A DNA stretch of 49,327 nucleotides from CAZGNZ01 sp964527215 (GCA_964527215.1 CAZGNZ010000034.1:1-49327); one strand, 5' to 3'; positions 24,691-34,147 are shown, counted from the first letter of the stretch. Notes: generated by a model from the sequence alone, not told the origin. Translations and numbers: made by a program.

Positions 24691-25767
24691 ATGGCTTCAA
24701 CGGACTCTGCATCATCCGTTTCTGTAAATACTTCTTTCATTCGAAGTGTCAGCGATCTGTCCGGCCGGCAATTGTCATCTATGCAGCGGATGGAAAAGCT
24801 GTTGATTCTGGGCTGCCGGTATCTGAATGCCGACCTCGGAATCCTGACCCGAACCGTCGGCGAAAAATCTCAAATCATTCAGCGGTCTCCGCTGTCCGCC
24901 TTTCAGATGCTGACCGGTGGAAAACTGACAATGACTTCCTTACTTCCGGGACCGGAGTCAAGCACCAAACCGACATTGAAAATGAAAATCCCGGATACCG
25001 ACCTGTCATCAGAGGAATTTTCGGAGCATTTCAGGCCGGCTTCCTGTCTGGGTCTGCCGTTTTCAATAGACGGGGAAGTTATCGGCAAACTGGTTTTTTT
25101 CTGGCAAACCGCTTTGACGGATCCTGTGACCGATGATGAAATAATCCATCTCCGCCTGCTTGCATTCATTCTGGAGCAGGAAGTTCGGAATACTGAACAA
25201 ACCAAAGACCTTCGTCATGCTGAAGATGAAATACGAACCCTGGGCAGTACAGATATCCTCACCGGACTGCAGAACCGGCGGATATTCCTGAATCAGCTGA
25301 AAGGGCAGATGGAGCTGGCGCTGAGGTATTCACGTTCGATCTCGCTGATCATCCTGGATCTGGATGAATTTCAAAATTTCAACGACAGTTTCGGCGCTTC
25401 TGAAGGCGACGAAGCGCTGAAAACAGTGAGCAGACTGCTTCAGGAATCGGCCCGTACCAGTGACGCCATTGCCCGGTTTGGCGGTGAAGAATTTATTATC
25501 CTGCTTGCGGAAACCAATTCTGACGGTGCCATGCTGGTGGCGGAAAGAGTTCGAAAAACCATTTCCGAACATCCGTGGAACCACCGTCTGATTACGGCCA
25601 GTTTCGGTGTCAGTTCAATTCAAATCCCGGAACATACCCGGCATGTGGACTGTGATGAGCTGATGACCAAACTGATTGCCGCGGCGGATGAAGCCATGTA
25701 CTGGTCCAAACAGAGCGGCCGCAACCGCGTGTCTCTGAATGTTCTGTACCAGGACCATCTCTCCTGA
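24691..25767 (+). CDS. Diguanylate cyclase with GAF-like sensor domain
   Basis: A 358-residue cytoplasmic enzyme expected to make cyclic di-GMP from two GTP. Residues about 30-165 look like a GAF domain (MEKLLILGCRYLNADLGIL, CLGLPFSIDGEVIGKLVFF), followed by a short coiled linker (EVRNTEQTKDLRHAEDEIRTL) and a GGDEF domain at about 186-350. The active-site motif is GGEEF at 264-268 and the inhibitory RxxD site is intact (RTSD at 255-258, five residues upstream), so product feedback is expected. AAGGATTAACAAC precedes the ATG, in or just past a dispersed repeat that occupies most of the 5' region. No effector or phosphodiesterase lies nearby. Signal sensed by the GAF domain unknown. Confidence 0.95.
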   Translation: MASTDSASSVSVNTSFIRSVSDLSGRQLSSMQRMEKLLILGCRYLNADLGILTRTVGEKSQIIQRSPLSAFQMLTGGKLTMTSLLPGPESSTKPTLKMKIPDTDLSSEEFSEHFRPASCLGLPFSIDGEVIGKLVFFWQTALTDPVTDDEIIHLRLLAFILEQEVRNTEQTKDLRHAEDEIRTLGSTDILTGLQNRRIFLNQLKGQMELALRYSRSISLIILDLDEFQNFNDSFGASEGDEALKTVSRLLQESARTSDAIARFGGEEFIILLAETNSDGAMLVAERVRKTISEHPWNHRLITASFGVSSIQIPEHTRHVDCDELMTKLIAAADEAMYWSKQSGRNRVSLNVLYQDHLS

Positions 25768-26076
25768 CCTTCAGATCGGACCAGTCGGCATTCATTCAGC
25801 CTGTATGTTCATGAGATCATTATGCTGTTTTCAAACAGAAAATGTTCGCAGTCGATTTATTTATGTGAGTGATAATTTTTATCAGAAAACATGTATGTTC
25901 TTTTATTTGCGCCCTTTTTAAGGGACTCGTGAGAAGTTGACCAGCTAAACTGTCAGCTATATTATTTATGGTTGTTGAAAATCCGTCTCCTGACGGAACG
26001 AAGCAAAACTGACCAGATTCATTAGTGTAAAAAATTTCTCGTGACTGATACAGATTAACAATGGATAAACAAGATT
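25768..26076. other. Intergenic region after the diguanylate cyclase
   Basis: About 310 bp without a gene. Contains one copy of the small hairpin TCCGTC-TCCT-GACGGA (25982-25997), preceded by TTGTTGAAAA, also found at 27557-27572, and otherwise AT-rich sequence. No clear terminator for the upstream gene. Confidence 0.6.
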
Positions 26077-26835
26077 ATGAGTTACGATCAGATTGCTCAT
26101 TTGTATGATGAGTATTTGCAGCTGGATTTTGATTTTGATTTTTTTACCGATGCTGCCCGGTCGGCAGAAGGCCCCGTTCTGGAGCTGATGTGCGGAACCG
26201 GCCGCCTTTCTCTCCCTCTGCTGAAGTCAGGAATTCACCTGACCTGTGTGGATGCTTCCGCCGGTATGCTGGAGAAACTGAAGGACAAAGCGAAACCCTT
26301 TGGTGCTCAATGCCGTATTGTTCATGAAAATGTCTGTGATATGGATCTGGGTATGCGGTTTCCCCTCATCATTCTGCCGTTTCATTCATTTACGGAAATC
26401 CTGGAGCCGGAACGCCGAATACAGGCCTTACGGAATTTCAGAAATCATCTACTTCCTGACGGCCGGTTGATTATCACTCTCCATAATCCGGAAATTCGCC
26501 TGAAGCACGTCACCGGTGAAAAATATCTGGTTCTGATGAAAAAAACGGATTCCAATCATGTCATCAAGCTGTGGCTTGAGGAAACCAGACTGACTGGCCG
26601 GCAGATCGTTGAAGCCACCGAGTACTTCGAGGAATATGATATCAACGGGAAACTCACCAAGACAACAAAGTGGATCATCAGATATGCTGTTGTGGATTAC
26701 GCGGAATTCAACCAGATGGCCGAAACCTGCGGATTCCGGCAGAAGGCGCTTTATGGGGATTATTCCCGCGGGGCATTTCAGGAAGACAGTTCCCCCGTTA
26801 TTATTTCTGTTTTGACGATCAATGCCAAAAAATAA
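26077..26835 (+). CDS. Class I SAM-dependent methyltransferase
   Basis: A 252-residue methyltransferase with the Rossmann-type SAM site: motif I VLELMCGTGRLSLPLL near 34-49, acidic motif II LTCVDAS near 55-61, and motif III-like HLLPDGRLIITLHNP near 126-140. YDQIAHLYDEYLQ at the N-terminus is the usual opening of the small-molecule methyltransferase group. Downstream WLEETRLTGRQIVEATEYFEEYD resembles the C-terminal beta extension of these enzymes. No strong ribosome-binding site. It overlaps the following HD-domain gene by 14 bp if that gene's first ATG is used, so the two form an operon. Substrate unknown. Confidence 0.88.
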   Translation: MSYDQIAHLYDEYLQLDFDFDFFTDAARSAEGPVLELMCGTGRLSLPLLKSGIHLTCVDASAGMLEKLKDKAKPFGAQCRIVHENVCDMDLGMRFPLIILPFHSFTEILEPERRIQALRNFRNHLLPDGRLIITLHNPEIRLKHVTGEKYLVLMKKTDSNHVIKLWLEETRLTGRQIVEATEYFEEYDINGKLTKTTKWIIRYAVVDYAEFNQMAETCGFRQKALYGDYSRGAFQEDSSPVIISVLTINAKK

Positions 26836-27430
26836 AAGCAGCATCAGACATACGGACCAGGCCGGTTATATGAAACCGGATGACGCCCGTCGAATACTGG
26901 CAGAGTTCCAGGACGGCCGTTTATGGATTCTGCATTGTAAGGCGGCGGCCAGTCTGGCGCTGAAACTGGGAAAATCTTTTCCCGATGAAGCCGGTATGCG
27001 TCCGGAACGGCTGGAAGTGCTGGGTCTGATGCATGATGTGGGCCGATCCGTCACCAATCATCCGGTTGATCACGGGCTGGCCGGCTGGCAGATTCTAAAT
27101 ATGCGGGGTCATCAGCCTGAGGCTTATTTCTGCGCGGCACATGTAAAATTCGGACAATGGGTGCCGGATGGAAATCCATATGATGTGCCGTCCGGTTTTT
27201 ATGAACCTGCCGCCCCTGAAGAAAAACTGGTAGCGCTCTGCGATCTTATGCTGGAAGGGGAACAGCCCACCGCACTGTCAAAACGCTTTCAATCCCTTGA
27301 GAAGCGTTACGCCGGCAAACCCGAGTTTCTGGCTGCCCTGCCCCGGGCACATTCACGATGCCGACAATTCCTGATGGAAATGAAGCGGATGTGGGGACTC
27401 GATCTGGAGCAGCTGGCAGTGACAAAATAG
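26822..27430 (+). CDS. HD-domain hydrolase
   Basis: A 202-residue protein with the HD metal-binding motif LGLMHDVGRS (near 77-86), preceded by ILHCKAAASLALKLGK (first metal His) and followed by NHPVDHGLAGWQIL and KLVALCDLML (final Asp). This is the layout of small uncharacterised HD phosphohydrolases. The first ATG (26822) lies inside the methyltransferase gene; an internal ATG at 26870 (MKPDDARR) would avoid the overlap and keeps the whole domain, so the start is uncertain. Probably acts on a nucleotide or phosphate ester in the cytoplasm; substrate unknown. Confidence 0.85.
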   Translation: MPKNKSSIRHTDQAGYMKPDDARRILAEFQDGRLWILHCKAAASLALKLGKSFPDEAGMRPERLEVLGLMHDVGRSVTNHPVDHGLAGWQILNMRGHQPEAYFCAAHVKFGQWVPDGNPYDVPSGFYEPAAPEEKLVALCDLMLEGEQPTALSKRFQSLEKRYAGKPEFLAALPRAHSRCRQFLMEMKRMWGLDLEQLAVTK

Positions 27431-27535
27431 CTGTATTCACCGCAGTTACTTCATTTAATCCGGATATTTCATGAGGTTTCGAAATGAGATGGTGGAGCTG
27501 GTTGATTATGCAAGGCTTACGAAGAGATTTGAATC

Positions 27536-27572
27536 CTCCAGCTGGCGGGTTTTTAATCCGTCTCCTGACGGA
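27536..27572 (+). terminator. Palindrome with T-run plus small hairpin
   Basis: The palindrome-like CCTCCAGCTGGCGGG followed by TTTTTAATCCG, then TCCGTC-TCCT-GACGGA. It can act as a terminator for the HD gene about 105 bp upstream. The same arrangement, with a perfect 8-bp stem, occurs at 38989-39030 away from a gene end, so it is better seen as a repeat that has terminator form. Confidence 0.4.
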
Positions 27573-27600
27573 CGGTGCTGAATCGACCATATATATCGTC

Positions 27601-27656
27601 GTCCGGAAAATGCAAAGCATTTTACACATAGATATCCTTGTGAAATATGCGGGTTA
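27601..27656 (-). repeat. Short dispersed repeat, copy 2
   Basis: Reverse complement matches 12369-12425: CCCGCATATTTCAC, GGATATCTATGTGTAAAA, TGCTTTGCATTT. No gene in the element. Confidence 0.7.
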
Positions 27657-27738
27657 ATCCATCTGATACTCTTTGCTGTCGGTATTGACGAATCGAAGAC
27701 CAGAATCTGGAAGAATATTTCCGGTTGTCAAACAGATG

Positions 27739-29988
27739 TCATTTATTTTCCTGCGACCATCCTGAACACTTGATAAGCAGCAGACCGGCAGCGGCATAAG
27801 TCATCCAGCCCAGAAACAGAGACATTCGAAATCCGAGGGAAAAGGCAGCAAGTATGATGATGCAGGACCCGAGCACGGATGCTGCACCGTTGACTGCCAG
27901 ACCCCAGTCAATCTGGTCACCCACTCTGACGGCGGCTTTGGGAAACGGCATTCCCATGAAGAATCCCAAAGGTGCAAGGATCACAGCGGCTGTTGCAATG
28001 CGTGCAGAAAGCGGCCAATGTCCAAACCAGCTGAAAATCCCGGGCACAACCAGTATCTCAAATGCCAGCATTGCCGATATCGCCAGAAATACCGTCCGTT
28101 CCGGCATGATGCCTGAAAAGCGGCTGCCGATCCCTGACATTATCAGAAGGGTGATCAGTACGGTGAGAATACTATGGAGGGATGAACCAATGAACAGGGC
28201 GTATTTTTGAATCAGAATCACTTCTACCATCATGAATCCCATGCCGATCAGGAAAAAATACAGCCACGGAACCGGTTTCAGGCCGGGCCGTTTGCTCAGC
28301 ATGGGCAGCAGATTCAGGGGCAGAACGATACACAGAACCAGAATTATGATTATCAGTGTAAGCAGTTTGCTGATGGGAAACCCGAAAAAATCGTAGGGGG
28401 ACAGCTGCTTCAGCTTTTCCAGGCTGAAACTGCGCCAGAGTCCCAGCTGAGCCGTGAACGGGCAGTCATCCGTACAGGGAGAAATATCAATGGGAGCCCC
28501 ATCCGCCTCCGACTCCCAGCCGTTTAACACGATCCGGTTGATCAGATTGTCTTTAAGACTGTCAGCAGGCGGGTACAGCAGATGTATATACTCATAATTC
28601 TCAGCCGTGAGTTCAAAAAAAGCGCTGTACCGTATTTCTTCTGTCAGCGGCTGCTTGCCAAGAAGTATCATTTTCCGATTTAGCTGCGGCAGATTATACA
28701 CGGCAAAATGCTGTCGGCAGTCGTGAATGCCCTCTGCTTCCAGGGCCTCAACCAGCTCCGCTACCAGACGGGGAGTATAAAACTGATGTTCCATCATCAT
28801 GAATCCGTTATCTGACAGGCTGTTCCAGTAGTCCTGAAAGGCTTCCACGGTAAAAAGATAATTTTCAGCCATGGCAAACGCACCGGAAGCCAGCGCGGCA
28901 AAGGTGTTGGAGCTCAGTGAGTAGATAAGATCAAAAGTTTTCGGAAAACGTTTTACGTAGGACCGGGCGTCTTCTGTGGCCACTATTACTCTTGGATCTG
29001 AGTAAATATGGCCGGAAAAATCCGCAAGCATACCGGATTTCATCATTTCATTGATATGTCCGTTGATTTCAACTGCATGAATCTCTTCGGCCCCGTACTG
29101 GAGAGCCTGCAGGACATCGACACCGCCACCGGCTCCCAGTGACAGAAATACACAGGAGTCATTCTGCTGGATTAGATACTGAACATCAATCCCGAATTGA
29201 AACAGAAGGGAGTCCGGTCGATTCCAGTTCCCGTCAAATCCATACACGGGCGAATTGGCGACATTATCGATATTCAGTCCCCAATAGTTGGTGTCATACT
29301 CATAAATTTTCACCTTGCTCAGAGCATCCCAGTGGGTATAGGTCACCGGAGCCCGTTCCTGCCGATCAGCCTGCAGGATCATTTCCGACCTTGGCATCAT
29401 GAGAATCATCGGAATCAGCATGAATATCGGAATGATTCGTTTCCAGCTGCGGCTTTTCATAATTCCGGCCAGTATGAAAAATCCGGCGTTCAGGAAAACC
29501 GCTGCCGGAGTTCCAAACCGGTTCATCAGAAATATGGCAAGAAATACCCCGAGTCCTGCACCAAGGAGATCTGCCATGTACATTCTGGGCATGTCCTCAG
29601 GCTTCTGCCGAAACAGTGCTGCCAGAACAATTCCTCCCCCCAGAAACGAACTGCTCAGCAGCAGAAAAACCAGAAGCATTTTGCCCATCATTCCGAGGCT
29701 GACAAATAATACCGAGAAATCCAGTTTCAGGGCAAACACCAGGGGCGGTGCAGCCAGTGTAACACCGGCACACAGCGTGAGAATCAGATACAGCAGGGAA
29801 TCCCGACCCAATGCCGGAATCATTCTGAGGATCAGCGCTCCCAGTCCCAGCCCCAGAATCGCCAGTGACAGTATCAGAAAAGCGAATGTGTAGAAAAACT
29901 CGGCTGAAAATATTCGGGTCCAGGCCAGTTCATTGGCCATGAGACCCGCTGACAAAAGGAAAATGACTATGTAATTTTGGACTTTCAC
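27739..29988 (-). CDS. Polytopic membrane protein with spermidine-synthase-like domain
   Basis: A roughly 749-residue protein in three parts: about six N-terminal transmembrane helices (1-200), a central aminopropyltransferase-like Rossmann domain (about 215-515), and about seven C-terminal helices. The nucleotide site reads VFLSLGAGGGVDVLQAL (280-296) with the following acidic EIHAVEING (Glu307). ATEDARSYVKRF and FDLIYSLSSNT come next. The GTG at 29988 is preferred because GGAG lies 5 nt upstream; the ATG at 30042 has none. Fused membrane relatives are usually annotated as spermidine synthase-like or MFS-like, and their real reaction is unclear. The usual acidic polyamine-binding pair is not obvious here, so true spermidine synthesis is doubtful. 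It follows the DapB-like gene by about 106 bp. Confidence 0.8.
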   Translation of the reverse strand: MKVQNYIVIFLLSAGLMANELAWTRIFSAEFFYTFAFLILSLAILGLGLGALILRMIPALGRDSLLYLILTLCAGVTLAAPPLVFALKLDFSVLFVSLGMMGKMLLVFLLLSSSFLGGGIVLAALFRQKPEDMPRMYMADLLGAGLGVFLAIFLMNRFGTPAAVFLNAGFFILAGIMKSRSWKRIIPIFMLIPMILMMPRSEMILQADRQERAPVTYTHWDALSKVKIYEYDTNYWGLNIDNVANSPVYGFDGNWNRPDSLLFQFGIDVQYLIQQNDSCVFLSLGAGGGVDVLQALQYGAEEIHAVEINGHINEMMKSGMLADFSGHIYSDPRVIVATEDARSYVKRFPKTFDLIYSLSSNTFAALASGAFAMAENYLFTVEAFQDYWNSLSDNGFMMMEHQFYTPRLVAELVEALEAEGIHDCRQHFAVYNLPQLNRKMILLGKQPLTEEIRYSAFFELTAENYEYIHLLYPPADSLKDNLINRIVLNGWESEADGAPIDISPCTDDCPFTAQLGLWRSFSLEKLKQLSPYDFFGFPISKLLTLIIIILVLCIVLPLNLLPMLSKRPGLKPVPWLYFFLIGMGFMMVEVILIQKYALFIGSSLHSILTVLITLLIMSGIGSRFSGIMPERTVFLAISAMLAFEILVVPGIFSWFGHWPLSARIATAAVILAPLGFFMGMPFPKAAVRVGDQIDWGLAVNGAASVLGSCIIILAAFSLGFRMSLFLGWMTYAAAGLLLIKCSGWSQENK

Positions 29989-30094
29989 GTTGGCTCCGTT
30001 TGTATGATCGGGGATGATGTTGGGTCGGAAGGACCGCTGCAACCGGAAAATTCCGATTCTTGCAGCAGACTGCCGAATTGTTTTTGAATGCAGT

Positions 30095-31093
30095 TCAAAT
30101 CACGGCGGTTGGTATCGGCAGATCCGTCATGGTCCGCAGTCCGGGTTTTGCGTTGACCAGTCTGGGAATGGTATTGATGACAGCTCCAACAGTTGCGGTA
30201 TCTCCGAAAATTCCGCCCTGAATGGTGGATGTTATCGGCGGTGACCCATAAATGGTTACTGTATCTTTGGGATCAGGAGCCCCCACCGCCATCGTCAAAT
30301 ACATTTCTACCCGCAGGGAATCTTCTGAGAAAAACCGCATCGTCTGAGCAATGCCTGCAGATGAACCGGAGGAAACATGAGCATAATCTGTCGCAATATC
30401 CCGGCGGGCAATAACCGGGTTCAGTTCTTCCTGAATGTCCGAGACCGGCCAGTTCAGCCGGGACATGATCATCAGACCGGATTCCCTCAAGCCAATATGG
30501 CCGAATGCTCCAGTGGCCGCCCGTCGGTTAAATTCAGCAGGAGAAATCCCGGCTCCGATCTTTTTCTGAAAGGACTCTCTTCGGTCAGACGCATCAACGG
30601 TCCGAATAATTTTCAGTCCGTTGACCTGGGTGCAGATTCCGGTAAGGGTTAAAGGAAGCACATCCATTGCAAATCCGGGATTCACACCCGTCCCGACAAC
30701 GGCGGTTTGATGATCAATGGCGGTCTGATTTATTCGGGCAGAGAAGTCCGAGTCGCGGTCAAACGGGAAAAATAATTCTTCCGATGTGGACACAATGCGC
30801 ACTCCGGCAGCCAGCAGGGTCGTCAGCTGATCTTCAATATCCGTCAGAAAAGACCGGGTGGTATGGACTGCCGCACGGGGGCGGGACCGCAGCAGAGCTT
30901 CTTCAATATCAGAAAAGACAGGAATACTATCATAATTTGCGCAGCCGGTGAGATCTCCCAGCGATTTTCCCGCATAATCCGGACGAATATCTACAGCGCC
31001 TGTTATTCTGAACTGCCGTTTATTTTCTATGGCCCGGGCGACCGCCATTCCGATGGGCCCAAGCCCGACGAGTAAAATATTCAGCGTCTCCAT
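30095..31093 (-). CDS. DapB-related NAD(P)-dependent dehydrogenase
   Basis: A 332-residue protein of the group described as related to dihydrodipicolinate reductase. The dinucleotide-binding loop is VGLGPIGMAVAR (9-20) with acidic VDIRPDY ending the second strand. HTTRSFLTDIEDQL and the characteristic VVGTGVNPGFAMDVLPL (132-147) follow. The characterised relative is 2,4-diaminopentanoate dehydrogenase of ornithine breakdown, but here the substrate is open. An ornithine aminotransferase-like gene lies 6 kb away, too far to be evidence. AGGAGA lies about 6 nt before the ATG. It is 43 bp downstream of YbjQ in the same direction, probably one operon. Confidence 0.85.
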   Translation of the reverse strand: METLNILLVGLGPIGMAVARAIENKRQFRITGAVDIRPDYAGKSLGDLTGCANYDSIPVFSDIEEALLRSRPRAAVHTTRSFLTDIEDQLTTLLAAGVRIVSTSEELFFPFDRDSDFSARINQTAIDHQTAVVGTGVNPGFAMDVLPLTLTGICTQVNGLKIIRTVDASDRRESFQKKIGAGISPAEFNRRAATGAFGHIGLRESGLMIMSRLNWPVSDIQEELNPVIARRDIATDYAHVSSGSSAGIAQTMRFFSEDSLRVEMYLTMAVGAPDPKDTVTIYGSPPITSTIQGGIFGDTATVGAVINTIPRLVNAKPGLRTMTDLPIPTAVI

Positions 31094-31136
31094 ATTGTCT
31101 CCTGAATGAGTGGCTAACCCGAAAATGCGGCTGAAA

Positions 31137-31463
31137 TCAGTCGTTTATTTTCCGGAGCTTCACTGCCGTCCCGTAAGCCAGCAGCTCAGCGGCTCCCTGC
31201 AGAACAGCCGAAGTCGTAAAGCGCACACATACTATCCCGTCTGCACCAATGCGCGCGGCAAATGCAGACATCCGGTCCAGAGCCTGTTCTCTGGACTCGG
31301 CCATCATTTTGGTGTATTCCTCGATTTCACCGCCAATAATGGTCCTGAGTCCTGCCAGAATATCCTTGCCGACGTGTCTGGCACGGATGGTATTGCCCTT
31401 AACCAGTCCGATGGTTTCGACGATTTCATAGTCACTGAATTGATCCTGGGTAGTGATAAGCAT
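31137..31463 (-). CDS. ybjQ: YbjQ family protein (UPF0145)
   Basis: A 108-residue protein recognised by the whole-length pattern: MLITTQDQF, YEIVETIGLVKGNTIRAR, DILAGLRTIIGGEIEEYTKM, RIGADGIVCVRFTTS. Members form a pentameric ring and are annotated as putative heavy-metal-binding proteins; the biological role is not settled. GGGAG lies about 6 nt before the ATG. It lies between the small membrane protein and the DapB-like gene, all on the minus strand. Confidence 0.93.
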   Translation of the reverse strand: MLITTQDQFSDYEIVETIGLVKGNTIRARHVGKDILAGLRTIIGGEIEEYTKMMAESREQALDRMSAFAARIGADGIVCVRFTTSAVLQGAAELLAYGTAVKLRKIND

Positions 31464-31567
31464 TTTAACTCCCTGATGGGTTGTTAAGTGAATTCAATCT
31501 ATATCGTCCTGAATGGCAGGACCTCAATTGCCGGATGGCAGTCTGCTTTTTTTCTGTAGGATTAGAG

Positions 31568-31771
31568 TTATTTGTCAACGGTTCTGGAATAGTAATTGTC
31601 TTCTTTGTTCTTGATGCGATCGGATGCAACTTTGATAAACAGCAATCCCATTCCGATGATAAAGATCAGTCCGAAAACGCCTTCCGGAAATGCATTCACC
31701 AGTTCGGTTAACATCATGAATATCCAAGCCAGAACGGCAATGCCCAATAATACATATCCAGTAATTTCCAT
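31568..31771 (-). CDS. Small two-helix membrane protein
   Basis: A 67-residue protein with two predicted transmembrane helices (about 3-25 and 31-48) and a charged C-terminal tail (KVASDRIKNKEDNYYSRT). AGAGGGG lies just upstream of the ATG, at rather short spacing. It is the first gene of a possible minus-strand unit with YbjQ, 104 bp away. No named family recognised. Confidence 0.72.
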   Translation of the reverse strand: MEITGYVLLGIAVLAWIFMMLTELVNAFPEGVFGLIFIIGMGLLFIKVASDRIKNKEDNYYSRTVDK

Positions 31772-32417
31772 CAGCCCCTCTTATTAATTCAGTTGTGTGA
31801 ATTTCTTCGACCTGTCATGCAATTTGTAATCGGTCAGAGATATCAAAACGCAGCATCCATGTATCAGATTGCCTGCGCAGCAGGAAAAAAATCGTTCCGA
31901 AAATTAACGGAAGCATCCAACTGATCGTCAATTCCTGCATATCCCTCATGCATTGCGTTTATTTGGATCGAATTATGGAATCGTTTTCCACATCAGATGC
32001 CGGAACCAATCCCGGCAACCGGTGCTGCCATCGGTTATCAAATTCGTTGAGTGCTGCCGTTTTTACATGCTGCAGCGGAGATGCGTTGTCAATCAAAATA
32101 TGTCTTTGCATTGACACAGGCAGAAACCTGCTGTCAACGGTTCAAAAAAAATTGGTGATTCCACAACCATGGATGCTGTTCCATCGATTCCAGGTCTGAA
32201 AATGCTGTGCTCTGAATTTGCATGGCTGATCCGCCATGACTGAACGGTCTTAAAATAAACCGGTACCGGTACAGTATCACAGAGTTTGCCGGGTGACTTC
32301 CAGCAGTCTCTATGGGTTCGCCGAATGCGATGTATCTAAATTTTCAATTAAATAATTTGAGAAACGGTGAAACCGGGTAAATGCAGAAAAAACACCTGCT
32401 GGATATATCCAATCGTT
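31772..32417. other. 646-bp intergenic region
   Basis: No supported gene: frames present are rich in Cys and Ser and lack ribosome-binding sites. Two notable palindromes: CATGGC-TGATCC-GCCATG at 32221-32238 and the perfect 12-bp ACCGGTACCGGT at 32259-32270. The latter could be operator-like or part of a processed 3' region of the acyl-CoA dehydrogenase transcript. No clear terminator after that gene. Confidence 0.6.
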
Positions 32418-34139
32418 TCAGATCAGGATTTCACCGGCATGCAGAAGGTCCGCGAACTGTTCATTTTCGATATTTTCAGCATTTTTCCTGGCGCTGGAAA
32501 GAGCAGATACAATATAGCGGTTTGCAATAAAAATCTTACGGCTGTTCACGGATGCCTCATCCAGTAATAGATAGCCGGTAAACAGAAATCCATACATTTC
32601 GACCAATTCCCTGGCTGATACATCCTGAAACTGCTCATCCTTGCGGTTCACGACAAATTCACGGCTTCGAAGAAACAGTTTTCGCAGCTGCTTCAGATAA
32701 TCGGCCAGCCGGCTCAGGCTGCCGCGATATTCCTGCGATTCCTTCTCTGCAAAGTAATTACCCAGAATATCATTCAGTACACCTCCTGCCGCAGCCACAA
32801 TCTGAAGCTGGGTGGTTCCCTCATAGATGTTTGTGATTCTTGCATCGCGGGCCAGCCGTTCAATCCTGAATTCCTTCATATATCCTGCACCGCCGTGAAT
32901 CTGCAATGCGTCATAGGTGATTTTGTTGGCTGATTCCGTGAGGAAAAATTTTGTTAACGGTGTCAGGAGCGCTGCAATTCTGGAGGCTTCCTTAAATTTG
33001 TTCTTTTCATCATTCAGTGGCTTGCCGGCTGCTTTGTACGTCGTGATCCGGTGATCCAGTTTGTCTCTTAAATCCACCCATTTTGCAGTTTCGTACAGCA
33101 GCGAACGATTGCTTTCCAGAGCAACCCGCATATCAATGAGCATATTGGTCACAACCGGAATATCGATAATGGCTTTTCCAAACTGTTCACGGGCTTTGGC
33201 ATACTGCAGGGCTTCTTCATATGCCGCCTGGGCAATCCCCAGTGCCTGGGCAGAAACACCCATCCGCGCGCCGTTCATCAGATCCATGACGTACTTGATA
33301 AGCCCGAATTTCCGTTTCCCCACCAGTTGAGCCGGAGTATCATTGAACTGCATTTCACAGGTCGGTGAACCATGAATCCCCAGTTTATTTTCGATCCGCC
33401 GAATCACCACGGTATCATCACCGTAACAGGCGAAAAGACTCAGTCCCCGTCCATCCTTGGTGCCGGATTCAGACCGGGCCAGAACCAGCAGAATATCCCC
33501 GTTTCCGTTTGTGATGAACCGTTTTACACCGCGCAGGAACCATTGCCCCTCATCATTTTGGTAGGCATGCAGCTTCACAGCCTGCAGATCAGATCCGGCA
33601 TCGGGTTCCGTGAGAACCATCGCACCCGTGGCGTCACCGCTGCAGAACTGAGGCAGAAACTCTTCCTTCTGAGTCTCGCTGCCGAATTTATTGATGGTTT
33701 CACCGATATCCTGAAGTCCGAAAATATTCATGAGTGAAGCATCACCCCGGGATATCATTTCAATGGCAATTGTATAAATGGTTGTGGGAAAATTCAGTCC
33801 GCCGTATTTCCGGGGCAGCGTCAATCCCATGAGTTCCGCCTGAGCCAGCCGGTGAATGGCCTCCTGTATCCCCTGGGCATATTTCACCTCGCCGTCCTGA
33901 AACCGGCTGCCTTCTTCGTCCACATCGGCTGCACGCGGAGCCACAAAATTTCCGGCAATGTCACCGGTTATTTCAAGAACCCGACGGTAATTTTCCATCG
34001 CGTCTGAATAATCCACCGGCGCATGGCCATACTGCTCGGATTCCTCAAAATCATTTTCCTGTAAAGCGACAATCCGGGTGAGATCCAGATTGCTGAACTG
34101 AAACTGGATATCGGCGTTATCCGTGAAAAAATTTGGCAT
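32418..34139 (-). CDS. Acyl-CoA dehydrogenase, long form
   Basis: A 573-residue flavoenzyme oxidising acyl-CoA to 2-enoyl-CoA and passing electrons to ETF. FAD/substrate signature MVLTEPDAGSDLQAVK (174-189), LGIHGSPTCEMQF near 253, RMGVSAQALGIAQAAYEEAL near 292, and QIHGGAGYMKEFRIERLARD (413-432) followed by IYEGTTQLQ with the catalytic-base position Glu440. The last 110 residues extend beyond the usual 380-residue fold, as in the long FadE/DmdC-like group. AAGGA precedes the ATG. It lies 8 bp downstream of etfA, so the enzyme and its electron acceptor are made together. Chain-length preference cannot be read. Confidence 0.95.
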   Translation of the reverse strand: MPNFFTDNADIQFQFSNLDLTRIVALQENDFEESEQYGHAPVDYSDAMENYRRVLEITGDIAGNFVAPRAADVDEEGSRFQDGEVKYAQGIQEAIHRLAQAELMGLTLPRKYGGLNFPTTIYTIAIEMISRGDASLMNIFGLQDIGETINKFGSETQKEEFLPQFCSGDATGAMVLTEPDAGSDLQAVKLHAYQNDEGQWFLRGVKRFITNGNGDILLVLARSESGTKDGRGLSLFACYGDDTVVIRRIENKLGIHGSPTCEMQFNDTPAQLVGKRKFGLIKYVMDLMNGARMGVSAQALGIAQAAYEEALQYAKAREQFGKAIIDIPVVTNMLIDMRVALESNRSLLYETAKWVDLRDKLDHRITTYKAAGKPLNDEKNKFKEASRIAALLTPLTKFFLTESANKITYDALQIHGGAGYMKEFRIERLARDARITNIYEGTTQLQIVAAAGGVLNDILGNYFAEKESQEYRGSLSRLADYLKQLRKLFLRSREFVVNRKDEQFQDVSARELVEMYGFLFTGYLLLDEASVNSRKIFIANRYIVSALSSARKNAENIENEQFADLLHAGEILI

Positions 34140-34147
34140 CGGTATCC

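Larger units (their letters stand above)
27431..27738. other. Intergenic region between convergent genes, with repeats
   Basis: About 310 bp between the HD gene and the membrane SpeE-like gene, which converge. It contains an imperfect palindrome CCTCCAGCTGGCGGG followed by TTTTT (about 27536-27555), the hairpin TCCGTC-TCCT-GACGGA at 27557-27572, and the short dispersed repeat at 27601-27656. The first two resemble 38989-39030 closely. Confidence 0.65.

Noticed and set aside
31948..32199. 83-codon plus-strand frame in the 646-bp gap
   Set aside because: Cys/Ser-rich composition, no ribosome-binding site, no motif.
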